Positions 51,792 through 59,505 of a stretch of 64,000 bases of DNA are shown here, in pieces (position 1 is the stretch's first letter; each line of letters begins with the position of its first letter). The translations under genes were made by a program, and so were the position numbers. The notes beneath the pieces were generated by a model. That model saw only the letters and a list, made by a program, of their open reading frames with translations. It was not told where the DNA came from and did not search any database. The stretch comes from Pelagibius sp050043265 (GTDB taxonomy: Bacteria; Pseudomonadota; Alphaproteobacteria; Kiloniellales; Kiloniellaceae): NCBI GenBank assembly GCA_050043265.1, contig JBHJIR010000016.1:37227-101226 (forward strand). The letters are read 5' to 3'.

Positions 51792-52901
51792 ATGGCGAAG
51801 AAGCCCAAGGCCCCGCGCCCGCCACTGCACAAGATTCTCCTGGCCCTCGGCATCGGGTCAGCCGGCGGCATCGTCGCCCACTACCTGCAAGTCCCGCTGG
51901 CCTGGATGCTGGGCGCCATGCTGGCGACCACCGTTGCCGCGATGAGCGGCCTGCCGGTCGCCCTGCCGGTCGCCTACCGCATGGCCATGATGGGGGTGCT
52001 GGGCGTCATGCTGGGCAGCGGCTTCGCGCCGGAAATCCTCGACCGTATCGGCGACTGGACCCTCTCGCTGATCGGCCTGGCGATCTACACGATGATCGCC
52101 ACCGGCGTGGTCGCCCTGTTCCTGCGCAAGGTCGCCGGCTACGATCCGGTGACCGCCTATTTCTCCGCGGCGCCGGGCGGCCTGTCCGAAATGGTTCTGA
52201 TCGGCACCCACAACGGCGGCGACGAGCGCATCATCTCGCTGACCCACACCTCGCGCATTCTGCTGGTGGTCCTGGCGCTGCCTTTCCTCATGCAGCTCAT
52301 CTTCGGCTACACACCGGGCCCGCGGGTGCCCGGCGGCATTCCGATAGCGGACTCCAATCTCTTCGATATTTCGGTGCTGACCTTGTGCGGCATCGCCGGC
52401 TTCGTCCTGGCGCGGCTGGCGCGCCTGCCCGCCGCGGCCATCCTCGGCCCGATGATTTTCTCCGCCGGCTTTCACCTCAGCGGCGTCACCTCTGCCAAAC
52501 CGCCGATGGAACTGGTCGCCGCCGCGCAGGTGGTCGTCGGCACCACCATCGGCTGCCGCTTTGCCGGTGTGAAGATGGCCCTGGTGGGGCGCACCATCCT
52601 GGCCTCGTTCGGCAGCGCGGTCCTGCTGGTCGCCGGCGGCCTGCTGTTCGCAGTGATGCTGCATCCGCTGACCGGCCTGCCGACCATCGGCCTCTTCCTG
52701 GCCTACGCCCCCGGCGGCGTCGCGGAGATGAGCCTGATCGCCCTGGCGTTGTCGATCGACGCGGCGCTGGTGGCGACCCACCACATCGTGCGCATTTTCT
52801 TCATCGTGGTCTTCATGCCGCTGATGTTCCGCACCCTGCCGGCCCGCCTCGTCGGCCGGCAGCCGCCGCCGTCCCCCGCCGCGGCGCCGGGCGAAGACTG
52901 A
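51792..52901 (+). CDS. AbrB-family membrane protein (PF05145-type)
   Basis: A 369-residue inner-membrane protein with about ten hydrophobic segments arranged as two repeats. Each repeat contains a GG(L/V)(S/A)EM motif: SAAPGGLSEMVLIGTHNGGDERI near 127-149 and AYAPGGVAEMSLIALALSIDAALVATHHIVRI near 305-336. The family (named from a regulator-of-ammonia phenotype) is of unproven function, perhaps transport. ATG 51792 follows the HAD gene by five bases. The C-terminal tail is proline/alanine-rich. Confidence 0.88.
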   Translation: MAKKPKAPRPPLHKILLALGIGSAGGIVAHYLQVPLAWMLGAMLATTVAAMSGLPVALPVAYRMAMMGVLGVMLGSGFAPEILDRIGDWTLSLIGLAIYTMIATGVVALFLRKVAGYDPVTAYFSAAPGGLSEMVLIGTHNGGDERIISLTHTSRILLVVLALPFLMQLIFGYTPGPRVPGGIPIADSNLFDISVLTLCGIAGFVLARLARLPAAAILGPMIFSAGFHLSGVTSAKPPMELVAAAQVVVGTTIGCRFAGVKMALVGRTILASFGSAVLLVAGGLLFAVMLHPLTGLPTIGLFLAYAPGGVAEMSLIALALSIDAALVATHHIVRIFFIVVFMPLMFRTLPARLVGRQPPPSPAAAPGED

Positions 52902-52924
52902 GACGCAAGGCGCCGCCAGGCCGA

Positions 52925-53905
52925 TCAGATCCACTTCAGGCGGCGCAGCAGCCAGATTTCCAGGCCGGCGAGCAGTGCCAGCAGCGCGCAGACCGCCGCG
53001 AAGGCCCAGGACGAATCGACGCCGGGCATGCCACCCACGTTGATGCCGAGCAGTCCGGTGATGAAGCCCAGCGGCAGGAAGACCGCGGCGATCACCGACA
53101 GGGTGTACATGCCCCGGTTCAGTTCATCGGAGAGATGGTTGGCAAGCTGATCGTGAACGACACTGGCACGCTCGCGCCCGGCATCCAGGTCTTCGACGTA
53201 CCGCGTGATGCGGTCGGCGATTTCGCGCAACAGATGGCGCTCGCGCGGCTCCAGCCAGGGCGCCGCTTCCGGATCGCCGGTCAGCCGCAGCAACGCCTCG
53301 CGCTGCGGCGCGAAGTAGCGGCGCAGCACGATGGCCTGGCGGCGCACCGTTGCCAGGCGGTCGCGCAGCGCCGGATCGTGGCGTTCCAATACCTCGTCTT
53401 CCAGCGCGTCGATGCGGTCGTCGATCTCCGCGATCAGCGGCTCCATGCGAACGGCCAGGCGGTCGCTCAACAGGCTGAGGAACTCGCCGACGCTCTTGGG
53501 GCCCTTGCCCTGGTCCAGCATCTCGTCGAGGTCGCTGACCGCCAGCAGGTGGCGCAGCCAGACCGTCAGGATGCGCTTGCCGTCGGTCCAGATGCGGATC
53601 GACACCATGTCCTCGGGGTCCGCTTCCGGGTTGAGATTCACCCCCCGCAGGATGAGCAGCAGCCCGCCCTCCAGCGGCGTGCAGCGCGGCCGGGTCTCCT
53701 CGGCGGTCAAGGCCTGCCGCACCAGGGGGGAAATTCCCCGCTCGCGGGCCAGCCAGTGCTGCGCCGAGGCCGAGTCGCGCTGCAGGTGCGCCCAGACGAT
53801 TTCCTCCGGGCCGAAGTCATGCTTGCCCGGGGGTGCCCGCCGGGCCCCGCCAGCCCCGTCGAACACGCTGACGAAGCTCCGGTCATCCTGCTGCCTGTCG
53901 TTCAT
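52925..53905 (-). CDS. zntB: CorA-family zinc transporter, ZntB-like
   Basis: A 326-residue CorA-fold channel. The cytoplasmic helical domain (about 1-255) contains the TVWLRHLLAVSDLDEML and GEFLSLLSDRLAVRMEPLIAEIDDRIDALED stretches. Two membrane segments follow at about 268-288 and 300-320, with the pore loop GINVGGMPG in place of the GMN of Mg channels: ZntB and relatives have GxN. Such proteins move zinc or other divalent cations. Convergent with the AbrB-type gene, divergent from the TerC gene across 200 bases. Confidence 0.9.
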   Translation of the reverse strand: MNDRQQDDRSFVSVFDGAGGARRAPPGKHDFGPEEIVWAHLQRDSASAQHWLARERGISPLVRQALTAEETRPRCTPLEGGLLLILRGVNLNPEADPEDMVSIRIWTDGKRILTVWLRHLLAVSDLDEMLDQGKGPKSVGEFLSLLSDRLAVRMEPLIAEIDDRIDALEDEVLERHDPALRDRLATVRRQAIVLRRYFAPQREALLRLTGDPEAAPWLEPRERHLLREIADRITRYVEDLDAGRERASVVHDQLANHLSDELNRGMYTLSVIAAVFLPLGFITGLLGINVGGMPGVDSSWAFAAVCALLALLAGLEIWLLRRLKWI

Positions 53906-54108
53906 GGTGATCCTCTTAAGCGTCCTGGCATTTTAAGCGTTCTGGAACTCCGGCCCCTTATGCCCGTTTCCTAGAACGGGCCCCTTGTACTCCGCCCGCC
54001 GAACCGCCAGATTCCGCGGCAGCCTCTTCCCGGCGGGCATGCGGCAGCCAACGCTGCTATCCTCCGCCCCGGCCAACGGGGCCGGCAACCAGAACGGAGT
54101 GACCATCG

Positions 54109-54852
54109 ATGCTGGCGTGGCTTAGCGATCCCAACCTCTGGGCCAGCCTGCTGACCCTGACTTTCCTGGAGATCGTCCTTGGCATCGACAACATCATCTT
54201 CCTGTCGATCATAACCGAAAGGGTAGCCGAGAACCGCCGCTTGTTGGCCCAGCGCCTGGGGCTGGGCCTGGCCCTGTTCGGACGGATCGGCCTGCTGGCC
54301 GGACTGGTCTGGCTGACCAAGCTGACGGCCCCGCTGTTCGAGGTCTTCGACCTGGCGGTATCCTGGCGCGACATCATCCTGCTGGGCGGCGGCCTGTTCC
54401 TGCTGGTGAAGGCGACCTCGGAAATTCATGAGACCGTCGAGGGCGACGAGAAAGCCGCGGGCTGCGGCAAGGCAATCAGTTCCTTCGCCATGGCCCTGGT
54501 GCAGATCCTCGCCATCGACCTGGTGTTCTCGCTGGACTCGGTGATCACCGCCGTCGGGATGACCGACGAGTTGCCCATCATGGTCACCGCCGTGGTCATC
54601 GCCATCGGCGTCATGATGTTCGCCGCCGGGCCGATCAGCGCCTTCATCCGCCACCACCCGACCACCAAGATGCTGGCGCTGGCCTTCCTGCTGCTGATCG
54701 GTATGGCCCTGGTGGCCGATGCCCTGCACTTCCACGTGCCGCGTGGCTATCTCTACTTCGCCATCGCCTTCTCGCTGATGGTCGAACTGCTGAACCTCGC
54801 CGCCATCAAGAAGCGCCAGAAGGCGTCGTCGCAGGAAGGCGGTTCTAGCTGA
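54109..54852 (+). CDS. TerC-family membrane protein
   Basis: A 247-residue membrane protein with seven segments. TFLEIVLGIDNIIFLSIITERV near residues 17-38 and ILAIDLVFSLDSVITAVGM near 132-150 carry the paired aspartates of the TerC/Alx family. Members export manganese or calcium or aid metal loading of exported proteins. Its last eight bases overlap the convergent SDR gene, so the two 3' ends share DNA. No yybP-ykoY-type riboswitch could be made out upstream, although short direct repeats (TTAAGCGTnCTGG) lie at 53916-53946 and a small GCCCGTT stem at 53962-53981. Confidence 0.92.
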   Translation: MLAWLSDPNLWASLLTLTFLEIVLGIDNIIFLSIITERVAENRRLLAQRLGLGLALFGRIGLLAGLVWLTKLTAPLFEVFDLAVSWRDIILLGGGLFLLVKATSEIHETVEGDEKAAGCGKAISSFAMALVQILAIDLVFSLDSVITAVGMTDELPIMVTAVVIAIGVMMFAAGPISAFIRHHPTTKMLALAFLLLIGMALVADALHFHVPRGYLYFAIAFSLMVELLNLAAIKKRQKASSQEGGSS

Positions 54853-55660
54853 ACTTCGCGGTGATGCCGCCGTCGACCAGCAGCTCGGTGCCGGTGATGT
54901 ACTTGGCCTCGTCGGAGGCCAGGATCAGCGCCGCATAGGCGACATCCCAGGCGTCGCCCATCTTGCCGGTGGGGCACTGGGCGTCGCGCTTGCGGATCAT
55001 TTCGTCGATGTCGCCCGCGGCATAGGCGTCCTTCAGCGGCTCGACGATCATAGGCGTGTTCAGCAGCCCCGGCACGACGGCATTGGCCCGGATGCCCTGG
55101 CGGGCATACTGCAGCGCCACCGAGCGGGTGAAGGGAACCACCGCGCCCTTGCTGGCGGAATAGGAAATGTAGGGCACGCCGGTATCGCGGATGCCGGCGA
55201 TCGAGGCGATGTTCACGATGGCGCCGCCGCCCTGGCGCAGCATCGCCGGCAGCACGTGCTTGCAGGTGAGGAACATCGACTTGAGGTTCACGTCGATGAC
55301 GCGGTCCCAGCTCGCCTCGCTGGCCTCAACCGGACCGCCGACTTCCAGAATACCGACATTGTTGTCCAGCACGTCGATGCGTCCGTAGACCTGCAGGCAG
55401 CGCGCCACCATCGCCTCGACATCTTCCGCCTTGGCGACGTCGGCCCGGCAGGCTTCCGCCGCGCCGCCTTCGCCGCGGATCAGCGTCACCGTTTCCTCGG
55501 CGGCAGCCAGGTTGATGTCGATGCAGAACACCTTGGCGCCTTCGCGCGCAAACAGCACGGACGTGGCCTTGCCGTTGCCCCAGCCCGGCCCCGACGATCC
55601 GGCCCCCACCACCATCGCCACCTTACCGTCCAGGCGTCCCGCCCTTGCCGTACCGGCCAT
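54845..55660 (-). CDS. SDR-family oxidoreductase
   Basis: A 271-residue Rossmann-fold dehydrogenase. VVGAGSSGPGWGNGKA near residues 17-32 is the cofactor loop, longer than the common GxxxGIG; NNVGI replaces NNAG near 99; VNIASIAGI near 148 and YISYSASKGAVV near 163-174 hold the full Ser-Tyr-Lys set; DGG near 265 ends the cofactor part. ATG 55660 follows GGGAGGCGAGGC. Substrate unknown; the GSSGPGWGNGKA pattern is typical of a group of 2,5-dichloro-cyclohexadiene-diol- or 3-oxoacyl-like SDRs found next to catabolic genes. Convergent overlap with TerC by eight bases. Confidence 0.9.
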   Translation of the reverse strand: MAGTARAGRLDGKVAMVVGAGSSGPGWGNGKATSVLFAREGAKVFCIDINLAAAEETVTLIRGEGGAAEACRADVAKAEDVEAMVARCLQVYGRIDVLDNNVGILEVGGPVEASEASWDRVIDVNLKSMFLTCKHVLPAMLRQGGGAIVNIASIAGIRDTGVPYISYSASKGAVVPFTRSVALQYARQGIRANAVVPGLLNTPMIVEPLKDAYAAGDIDEMIRKRDAQCPTGKMGDAWDVAYAALILASDEAKYITGTELLVDGGITAKFS

Positions 55661-56166
55661 GCCTCGCCTCCCTTTTTTTCGTTATCGTGTTCTTCTCAGA
55701 AGAAGAACCATAACGGCGCCAGCCGGGCTGGCCAGCCCGATAAAGGGTGCCCCACAGGCCGCGACCAGGGGTGGAGAAGGCAGCGGCCTGTGGGGCGTAG
55801 GCGGACTGGGTGGAGGGGTGGGAGAGCCCTGATCAGTCCGCCATGGGTTTGCCGGCTACAGCAGGGCAGAGCCCTGCCGGCGGAGGCAGTGGCAGGAGGG
55901 ACAGCGGCGGGAGAGGCACAGGCGGCCCTGGCGGTAGCGAAGCGAAACCGCCGGCACAGCCAAAGAAGAACGAATACTTTTCATCACAGTCCCCCTACTT
56001 GAAGTCCGGTCCCCGGATCCAGCCTTGGGATCCGGCGACCCACCACCTGGCGGCAAGGCCTCCCGACTGCTCCTTTGTCGGCGCCCGCTCCGCGGCGGTT
56101 CAAAGTTTCTTGTCCGGGCGTGGTTTTGTCTAAAATGCCGGCTTAGCGCAGGGTCGCGGCCCCGCC
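55661..56166. other. 506-base stretch without a confident gene
   Basis: Region between the SDR start and the repeat at the globin end. It contains low-complexity GGC/CGG-rich DNA and no frame with good codon use over more than 40 codons. A 42-codon minus frame at 55984-55856 begins after GGGGGA and has a signal-like start and four clustered cysteines (RLCLSRRCPSCHC); it is noted as a possible small gene only. Confidence 0.4.
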
Positions 56167-56226
56167 CAGGATGAAACCGCCCAGGATGAAACCGGTCAGG
56201 ACGAGACCGGTCAGGACGAAACCGGG
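56167..56226. repeat. four 15-base tandem repeats at the globin 3' end
   Basis: CAGGATGAAACCGCC, CAGGATGAAACCGGT, CAGGACGAGACCGGT and CAGGACGAAACCGGG lie in tandem. The globin stop codon is inside the fourth unit (read on the minus strand), so the repeats are the end and 3' flank of that gene. Each unit carries a TGA on the minus strand. Confidence 0.85.
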
Positions 56227-56648
56227 GGGCTTTCGTGGGCATAGGCACTGCGGATCATCAGGTCCGACAGGTCGCCATAGGCCTTCGCCCAGGCATCCCT
56301 GGTTTCCGGGGTGAAGTCGTCGCCGACAACCTCGTCCAGCATCTGCAGCAGAGCGGACCCGACCAGCGCGTAGTGGTGCGGCTTCACCCCATAGGCCACA
56401 TGACGCAGGGCCAGGTCTTCCAGAATGGGCCGCATCCCCGCGAGATTCTGCAACTCGGCGACGATGAGGCCGAGCTTGCTCATCAACTCCGCCCCCTGCT
56501 GCACCATGTCGTTCACGAACAAATCCCGAGTCTCCGGCGCCATCGCGAAGAGGATCTCGTAGAACCGCTCCGCCGACTGCTGGCTCGTTCGCGAGACGAT
56601 GCGAAAACTGCTGCGGACCAGGTCCGCTTCGTCGCTGGTCAGGGCCAT
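56211..56648 (-). CDS. bacterial globin
   Basis: A 145-residue single-domain globin. LVRSSFRIVSRTSQQSAERFYEILFAMAPETRDLF near residues 10-44 is helices A-C, HVAYGVKPHHYALVGSALLQML near 86-107 is helices E-F with the proximal histidine in KPHHYALV, and DAWAKAYGDLSDLMIRSAY is helix H. Start MALTSDEADLV at 56648 was chosen; the longer frame runs through the structured element described below and has no coding character. Roles are oxygen or nitric oxide handling. Divergent from the LysR gene at 56807. Confidence 0.88.
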   Translation of the reverse strand: MALTSDEADLVRSSFRIVSRTSQQSAERFYEILFAMAPETRDLFVNDMVQQGAELMSKLGLIVAELQNLAGMRPILEDLALRHVAYGVKPHHYALVGSALLQMLDEVVGDDFTPETRDAWAKAYGDLSDLMIRSAYAHESPPVSS

Positions 56649-56740
56649 CGGATCGATTCTCTCGCCAGAGTGGGCAGCGCGCCGCGGGACTCGCCCTACC
56701 GGTGCGCCTTTCTGTGGGTAAAGAGGTATCGTCTTACGCG

Positions 56741-56780
56741 GCGGACTTGAACCCGTGAAACCGCACAAGGAAAATGCAGT
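56741..56780 (-). repeat. copy A of a structured dispersed element (tRNA 3'-half-like)
   Basis: On the minus strand a stem CTGCA/TGCGG with a nine-base loop is followed by GGTTTCACGGGTTCAAGTCCG. It matches the elements at 61286-61333 and 63853-63900 over about 40 bases (core TGAACCCGTGAAACCGCA on the plus strand). It lies 93 bases before the globin start. Confidence 0.65.
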
Positions 56781-56806
56781 GACGCATGTTCAGCCGGAGG
56801 CCGCAG

Positions 56807-57685
56807 ATGGACTGGGATAACCTGAAGGTCGCACTCGCCATCAGCCGCCTGGGGTCGCTCACCCAGGCGGCCCAAATGCTGGGTATCGACCAGTCGACCG
56901 CCGGGCGGCGGCTCTCCGCCCTGGAGGGCGACCTCGGGGTCATCCTCTTCGTGCGCTCCAAGACCGGCTTCGCCCTGACCGACGCCGGCGAGGCGGCCGT
57001 CAAACAGGCCATCGAGGTCGAGCGCCGCATCGACCGCCTGCAGGACGCCGTGACGCCGCCGGAGGGGGGACCAGTCGGCATCGTCCGCCTGCTCGGCAAC
57101 GCCTGGACCCTGGACCGCCTGGCGCAGACCGTGATGGCGCCCTTCCTGGCCGCCCACCCGCGCCTCGACCTGCGCATCATGACCCTGAACCCGCGCGCCC
57201 GCACCCGCGGCGAGGCCACCCTGTCGCTATGGTTCGAGGTGGAGCCCAAGGAGAGCGAGTTCGCCATCAAGCTCGGCGAGGTGCCCTATGCCGTCTACCG
57301 CGCCCGCGACGCCGCGCCGGAGGGCCTCGGCTGGGTCACCTTCCACGACGAGGACGCCCTGCGCCCATCCATCGCTCGGGTGCACAAGCGCCTGCGCAGC
57401 CGCGACGAACCGGTGCGGATCACCTCGACCGATGCCGCCGTCATGCTGTCCGCGGTGCGCCAGGGGATCGGCAAGGCCCTGCTGCCGATGTGCCTCTGTG
57501 CGGCGGACGAGCGGCTGGTCCGCGTGCAGGACGGCGACCCGGAATTCGTGCGCAGCCTGCACCTGCATGCCCACCCGGATACCGTCGAATCCCAGCGCAT
57601 TCAGGCCACCATCCGCTGGCTGCGCGAGAACTTCAAAGCCGTGTTCCAGGCCCCAGGCTGCAGCGGAGACAACCGGGCCGCCTGA
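56807..57685 (+). CDS. LysR-family transcriptional regulator
   Basis: A 292-residue regulator. WDNLKVALAISRLGSLTQAAQMLGIDQSTAGRRLSALEGDLGVILFVRSKTGFALTDAGE (2-61) is the winged helix; the effector domain covers about 90-275. ATG 56807 has GGAGG seven bases upstream; an ATG seven codons earlier is less well placed. It resembles the regulator at 36452 in recognition helix and short effector domain, so the two are probably paralogs. Divergent from globin, so it may control it. Confidence 0.93.
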   Translation: MDWDNLKVALAISRLGSLTQAAQMLGIDQSTAGRRLSALEGDLGVILFVRSKTGFALTDAGEAAVKQAIEVERRIDRLQDAVTPPEGGPVGIVRLLGNAWTLDRLAQTVMAPFLAAHPRLDLRIMTLNPRARTRGEATLSLWFEVEPKESEFAIKLGEVPYAVYRARDAAPEGLGWVTFHDEDALRPSIARVHKRLRSRDEPVRITSTDAAVMLSAVRQGIGKALLPMCLCAADERLVRVQDGDPEFVRSLHLHAHPDTVESQRIQATIRWLRENFKAVFQAPGCSGDNRAA

Positions 57686-57805
57686 GCCGGCCTCCCCCTG
57701 GTTTCTCTGCAGCTTCCCTGCAGCTTGTCTGGGACTTCTCTGGCCGGCCCTTGCGTGAAAGACCCCCCTGAGGCACAAGGAAACGGCTGCCCGTCCGACA
57801 GCTCA

Positions 57806-57892
57806 GCCCGCTTGATGGAATTGGTAGACATACGAGACTTAAAATCTCGAGGCCGCAAGGCCGTGCCGGTTCGAGTCCGGCAGCGGGCACCA
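57806..57892 (+). tRNA. tRNA-Leu (anticodon UAA)
   Basis: An 87-base type II tRNA. The acceptor GCCCGCT pairs with AGCGGGC (57882-57888), followed by A and an encoded CCA. The anticodon arm is CGAGA-CTTAAAA-TCTCG, giving UAA. A variable arm (GGCCGCAAGGCC) and the T arm GCCGG-TTCGAGT-CCGGC are complete. The D arm TGGAATTGGTAGACA fits leucine tRNAs. Confidence 0.97.
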
Positions 57893-57987
57893 GTCGGATG
57901 AGGGCGCTGTCCGGCCCGTGGCGGGGTCCCTTGGGCCCATCACCCGTCAGCCGATCTCTGTCATCACCCTGACACGCCCCCTGTGTT

Positions 57988-58884
57988 ATGGAGGGCCCCA
58001 TGGTCGCCGCCCCACCCGTACCGCCCGGTCAGCCCAGCGCTGAACCGGCAGATGCCGATGCCGCCACGCTGTTCGCCGGTGCAGCGCCCTATTACCTGCG
58101 CTACCGGCCGCGCTACCCCGACGCGCTGTTCGCCGACCTGGTGGAGCGCTGTGCCCTCAGCCGCGGCAAGCGGGTGCTCGACCTCGGCTGCGGCCCCGGC
58201 TTCCTCGCCGTGCCGCTGGCGGCACTGGGCGCCGAGGTGGGCGCCGTCGATCCGCAGCCGGACATGCTGGCCGCCGGGCGGGCCGAAGCCGCCGCGCTGA
58301 ACTGCAACACCATCACCTGGATCGAGGGCACCGCCGAGACGCTGGCTGTCCCGGGGGCCGCCGCCCCGAACGCCCCCGTCATCGGCCCGGTATGCTGCGC
58401 CACCCTGGGGCGCAGCTTCCATTGGATGCAGCGCGAGGCGGTGCTGACATTCCTCGACGGTATCGTCGAGCCGCAGGGAGCCGTGGTGCTGGTCGAGGAG
58501 CGGCGCGCGGAGGACATTCCCTGGCGTGTCGCCGTGCGCGACTACGTGAAGGCCTGGCACGGCGGCGAAAGCCCGTCCCAGGCGCGCAACACGCGCCGCC
58601 GCAGCGGGCGCAGCCACGACGCGGTGTTGCGCGACTCGCCGTTCAGCCACTTGCGCACGCTTGCCTATCCGGTCGCCCGCCATTGGTCGCTCGACAGCAT
58701 CGTCGGCTATGTCTACTCGACCTCCTCCGGCAATCCGCTGCTGCTCGGCGACGGTGCCGGCGCCTTCGAGGCGGGCCTGCGCGAGTGCCTGGCCGCCCTG
58801 CCCGGCGCCCCGGACTTCGCCGAGGAGGCCGACGTGGTCGCCACCCTGGCGACCCGCCCGCCGCGCAGCGCCCTGGGCGGCTAG
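57988..58884 (+). CDS. class I SAM-dependent methyltransferase
   Basis: A 298-residue methyltransferase. The SAM motif is VLDLGCGPGFLAVPLA near residues 63-78; GAVDPQPDMLAAGR near 84-97 is motif II; a long acidic/hydrophobic region follows. FHWMQREAVLTFLDGIVEPQGAVVLVEERR near 144-173 resembles the UbiE/Coq5-like post-motif of small-molecule methyltransferases that act on ubiquinone-like or trans-aconitate-like acceptors. The first 26 residues are alanine/proline-rich. ATG 57988 was chosen over one four codons later. The acceptor is unknown. It lies 95 bases after tRNA-Leu. Confidence 0.85.
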   Translation: MEGPMVAAPPVPPGQPSAEPADADAATLFAGAAPYYLRYRPRYPDALFADLVERCALSRGKRVLDLGCGPGFLAVPLAALGAEVGAVDPQPDMLAAGRAEAAALNCNTITWIEGTAETLAVPGAAAPNAPVIGPVCCATLGRSFHWMQREAVLTFLDGIVEPQGAVVLVEERRAEDIPWRVAVRDYVKAWHGGESPSQARNTRRRSGRSHDAVLRDSPFSHLRTLAYPVARHWSLDSIVGYVYSTSSGNPLLLGDGAGAFEAGLRECLAALPGAPDFAEEADVVATLATRPPRSALGG

Positions 58885-58905
58885 AGAAGCCTTTAAGAGA
58901 AGCCT

Positions 58906-59301
58906 TTAGGGGCGCACCACGAAAAGCACCACGTGACCGATGCCGAGGCAGGCAATCAGGCTGCCGCCGAGGATCAGCGGATAGACGATGGCGTGCCAGG
59001 GATCGCTGAAGCCAATGGTGAAGAACGGCACCGCCGCGGCGCCGGAGGCCAGCAGTACCTGTTGCCAGAGGACGCGGAAGGCCGGCGCCTGCATCCACAG
59101 GATCCAGCCATAGAACGCAATGATCGACGCCAGCAGCACGAGGATCGCGCCGTACAACGACGCATATCCCTGCTGATAGACCGAGGCCGGCAGGAAGACG
59201 AAAAGAGACCCGACGGCCAGGTGCAGCGGCGCGATCGCGTAGCCGGCCAGGGGCGATTGCAGCAACGGAAAACGAATGTCTTCTTCGGATGAGCTTTGCA
59301 T
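58906..59301 (-). CDS. small multi-span membrane protein, function unknown
   Basis: A 131-residue protein with four predicted hydrophobic segments (about residues 20-40, 48-68, 80-100 and 110-130). No known family was recognised. MQSSSEEDIRF at 59301 is taken as the start because the upstream part of the frame has no ribosome site. Convergent with the methyltransferase gene. It follows the first exported paralog by 204 bases but a terminator lies between them, so it probably has its own promoter. Confidence 0.6.
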   Translation of the reverse strand: MQSSSEEDIRFPLLQSPLAGYAIAPLHLAVGSLFVFLPASVYQQGYASLYGAILVLLASIIAFYGWILWMQAPAFRVLWQQVLLASGAAAVPFFTIGFSDPWHAIVYPLILGGSLIACLGIGHVVLFVVRP

Positions 59302-59426
59302 TGGCGCGGGAGCCTTTTGCTGATCTGCGGCGACACCCGGCAAAACACCGGGCGGAAACGGCAGGGCACCGTTTCACATCATGGGTCGAGCGCTAAGCCC
59401 GCTCGGTTCAACGAATTGCCGCGGAC

Positions 59427-59467
59427 CAAAAAAATTGGGGGGTTGCCGAGCCTTTCGGCAACCCCCC
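59427..59467 (-). terminator. rho-independent terminator for the exported paralog at 59506
   Basis: A 13-base stem (GGGGGGTTGCCGA 59437-59449 with TCGGCAACCCCCC 59455-59467) is followed on the minus strand by AATTTTTTT. It lies 39 bases past the stop of the gene at 59506. A textbook intrinsic terminator. Confidence 0.9.
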
Positions 59468-59505
59468 GCATTGATTGAGGGAATACGCCTTCTTCTGAAA
59501 CGGCT

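Noticed and set aside
53906..54108. yybP-ykoY manganese riboswitch before the TerC gene
   Set aside because: Such elements often precede TerC-type genes, but the conserved loop motifs could not be found; only short direct repeats and a small stem are present.
55810..56133. 107-codon plus frame between the SDR and globin genes
   Set aside because: Glycine/serine/proline low-complexity, no ribosome site, crosses repeat-like DNA.
56741..56780. Truncated tRNA gene
   Set aside because: The T-arm-like hairpin is suggestive, but there is no acceptor or D arm, the anticodon-like loop has nine bases, and the copies lie before unrelated genes; reported instead as a dispersed structured element.
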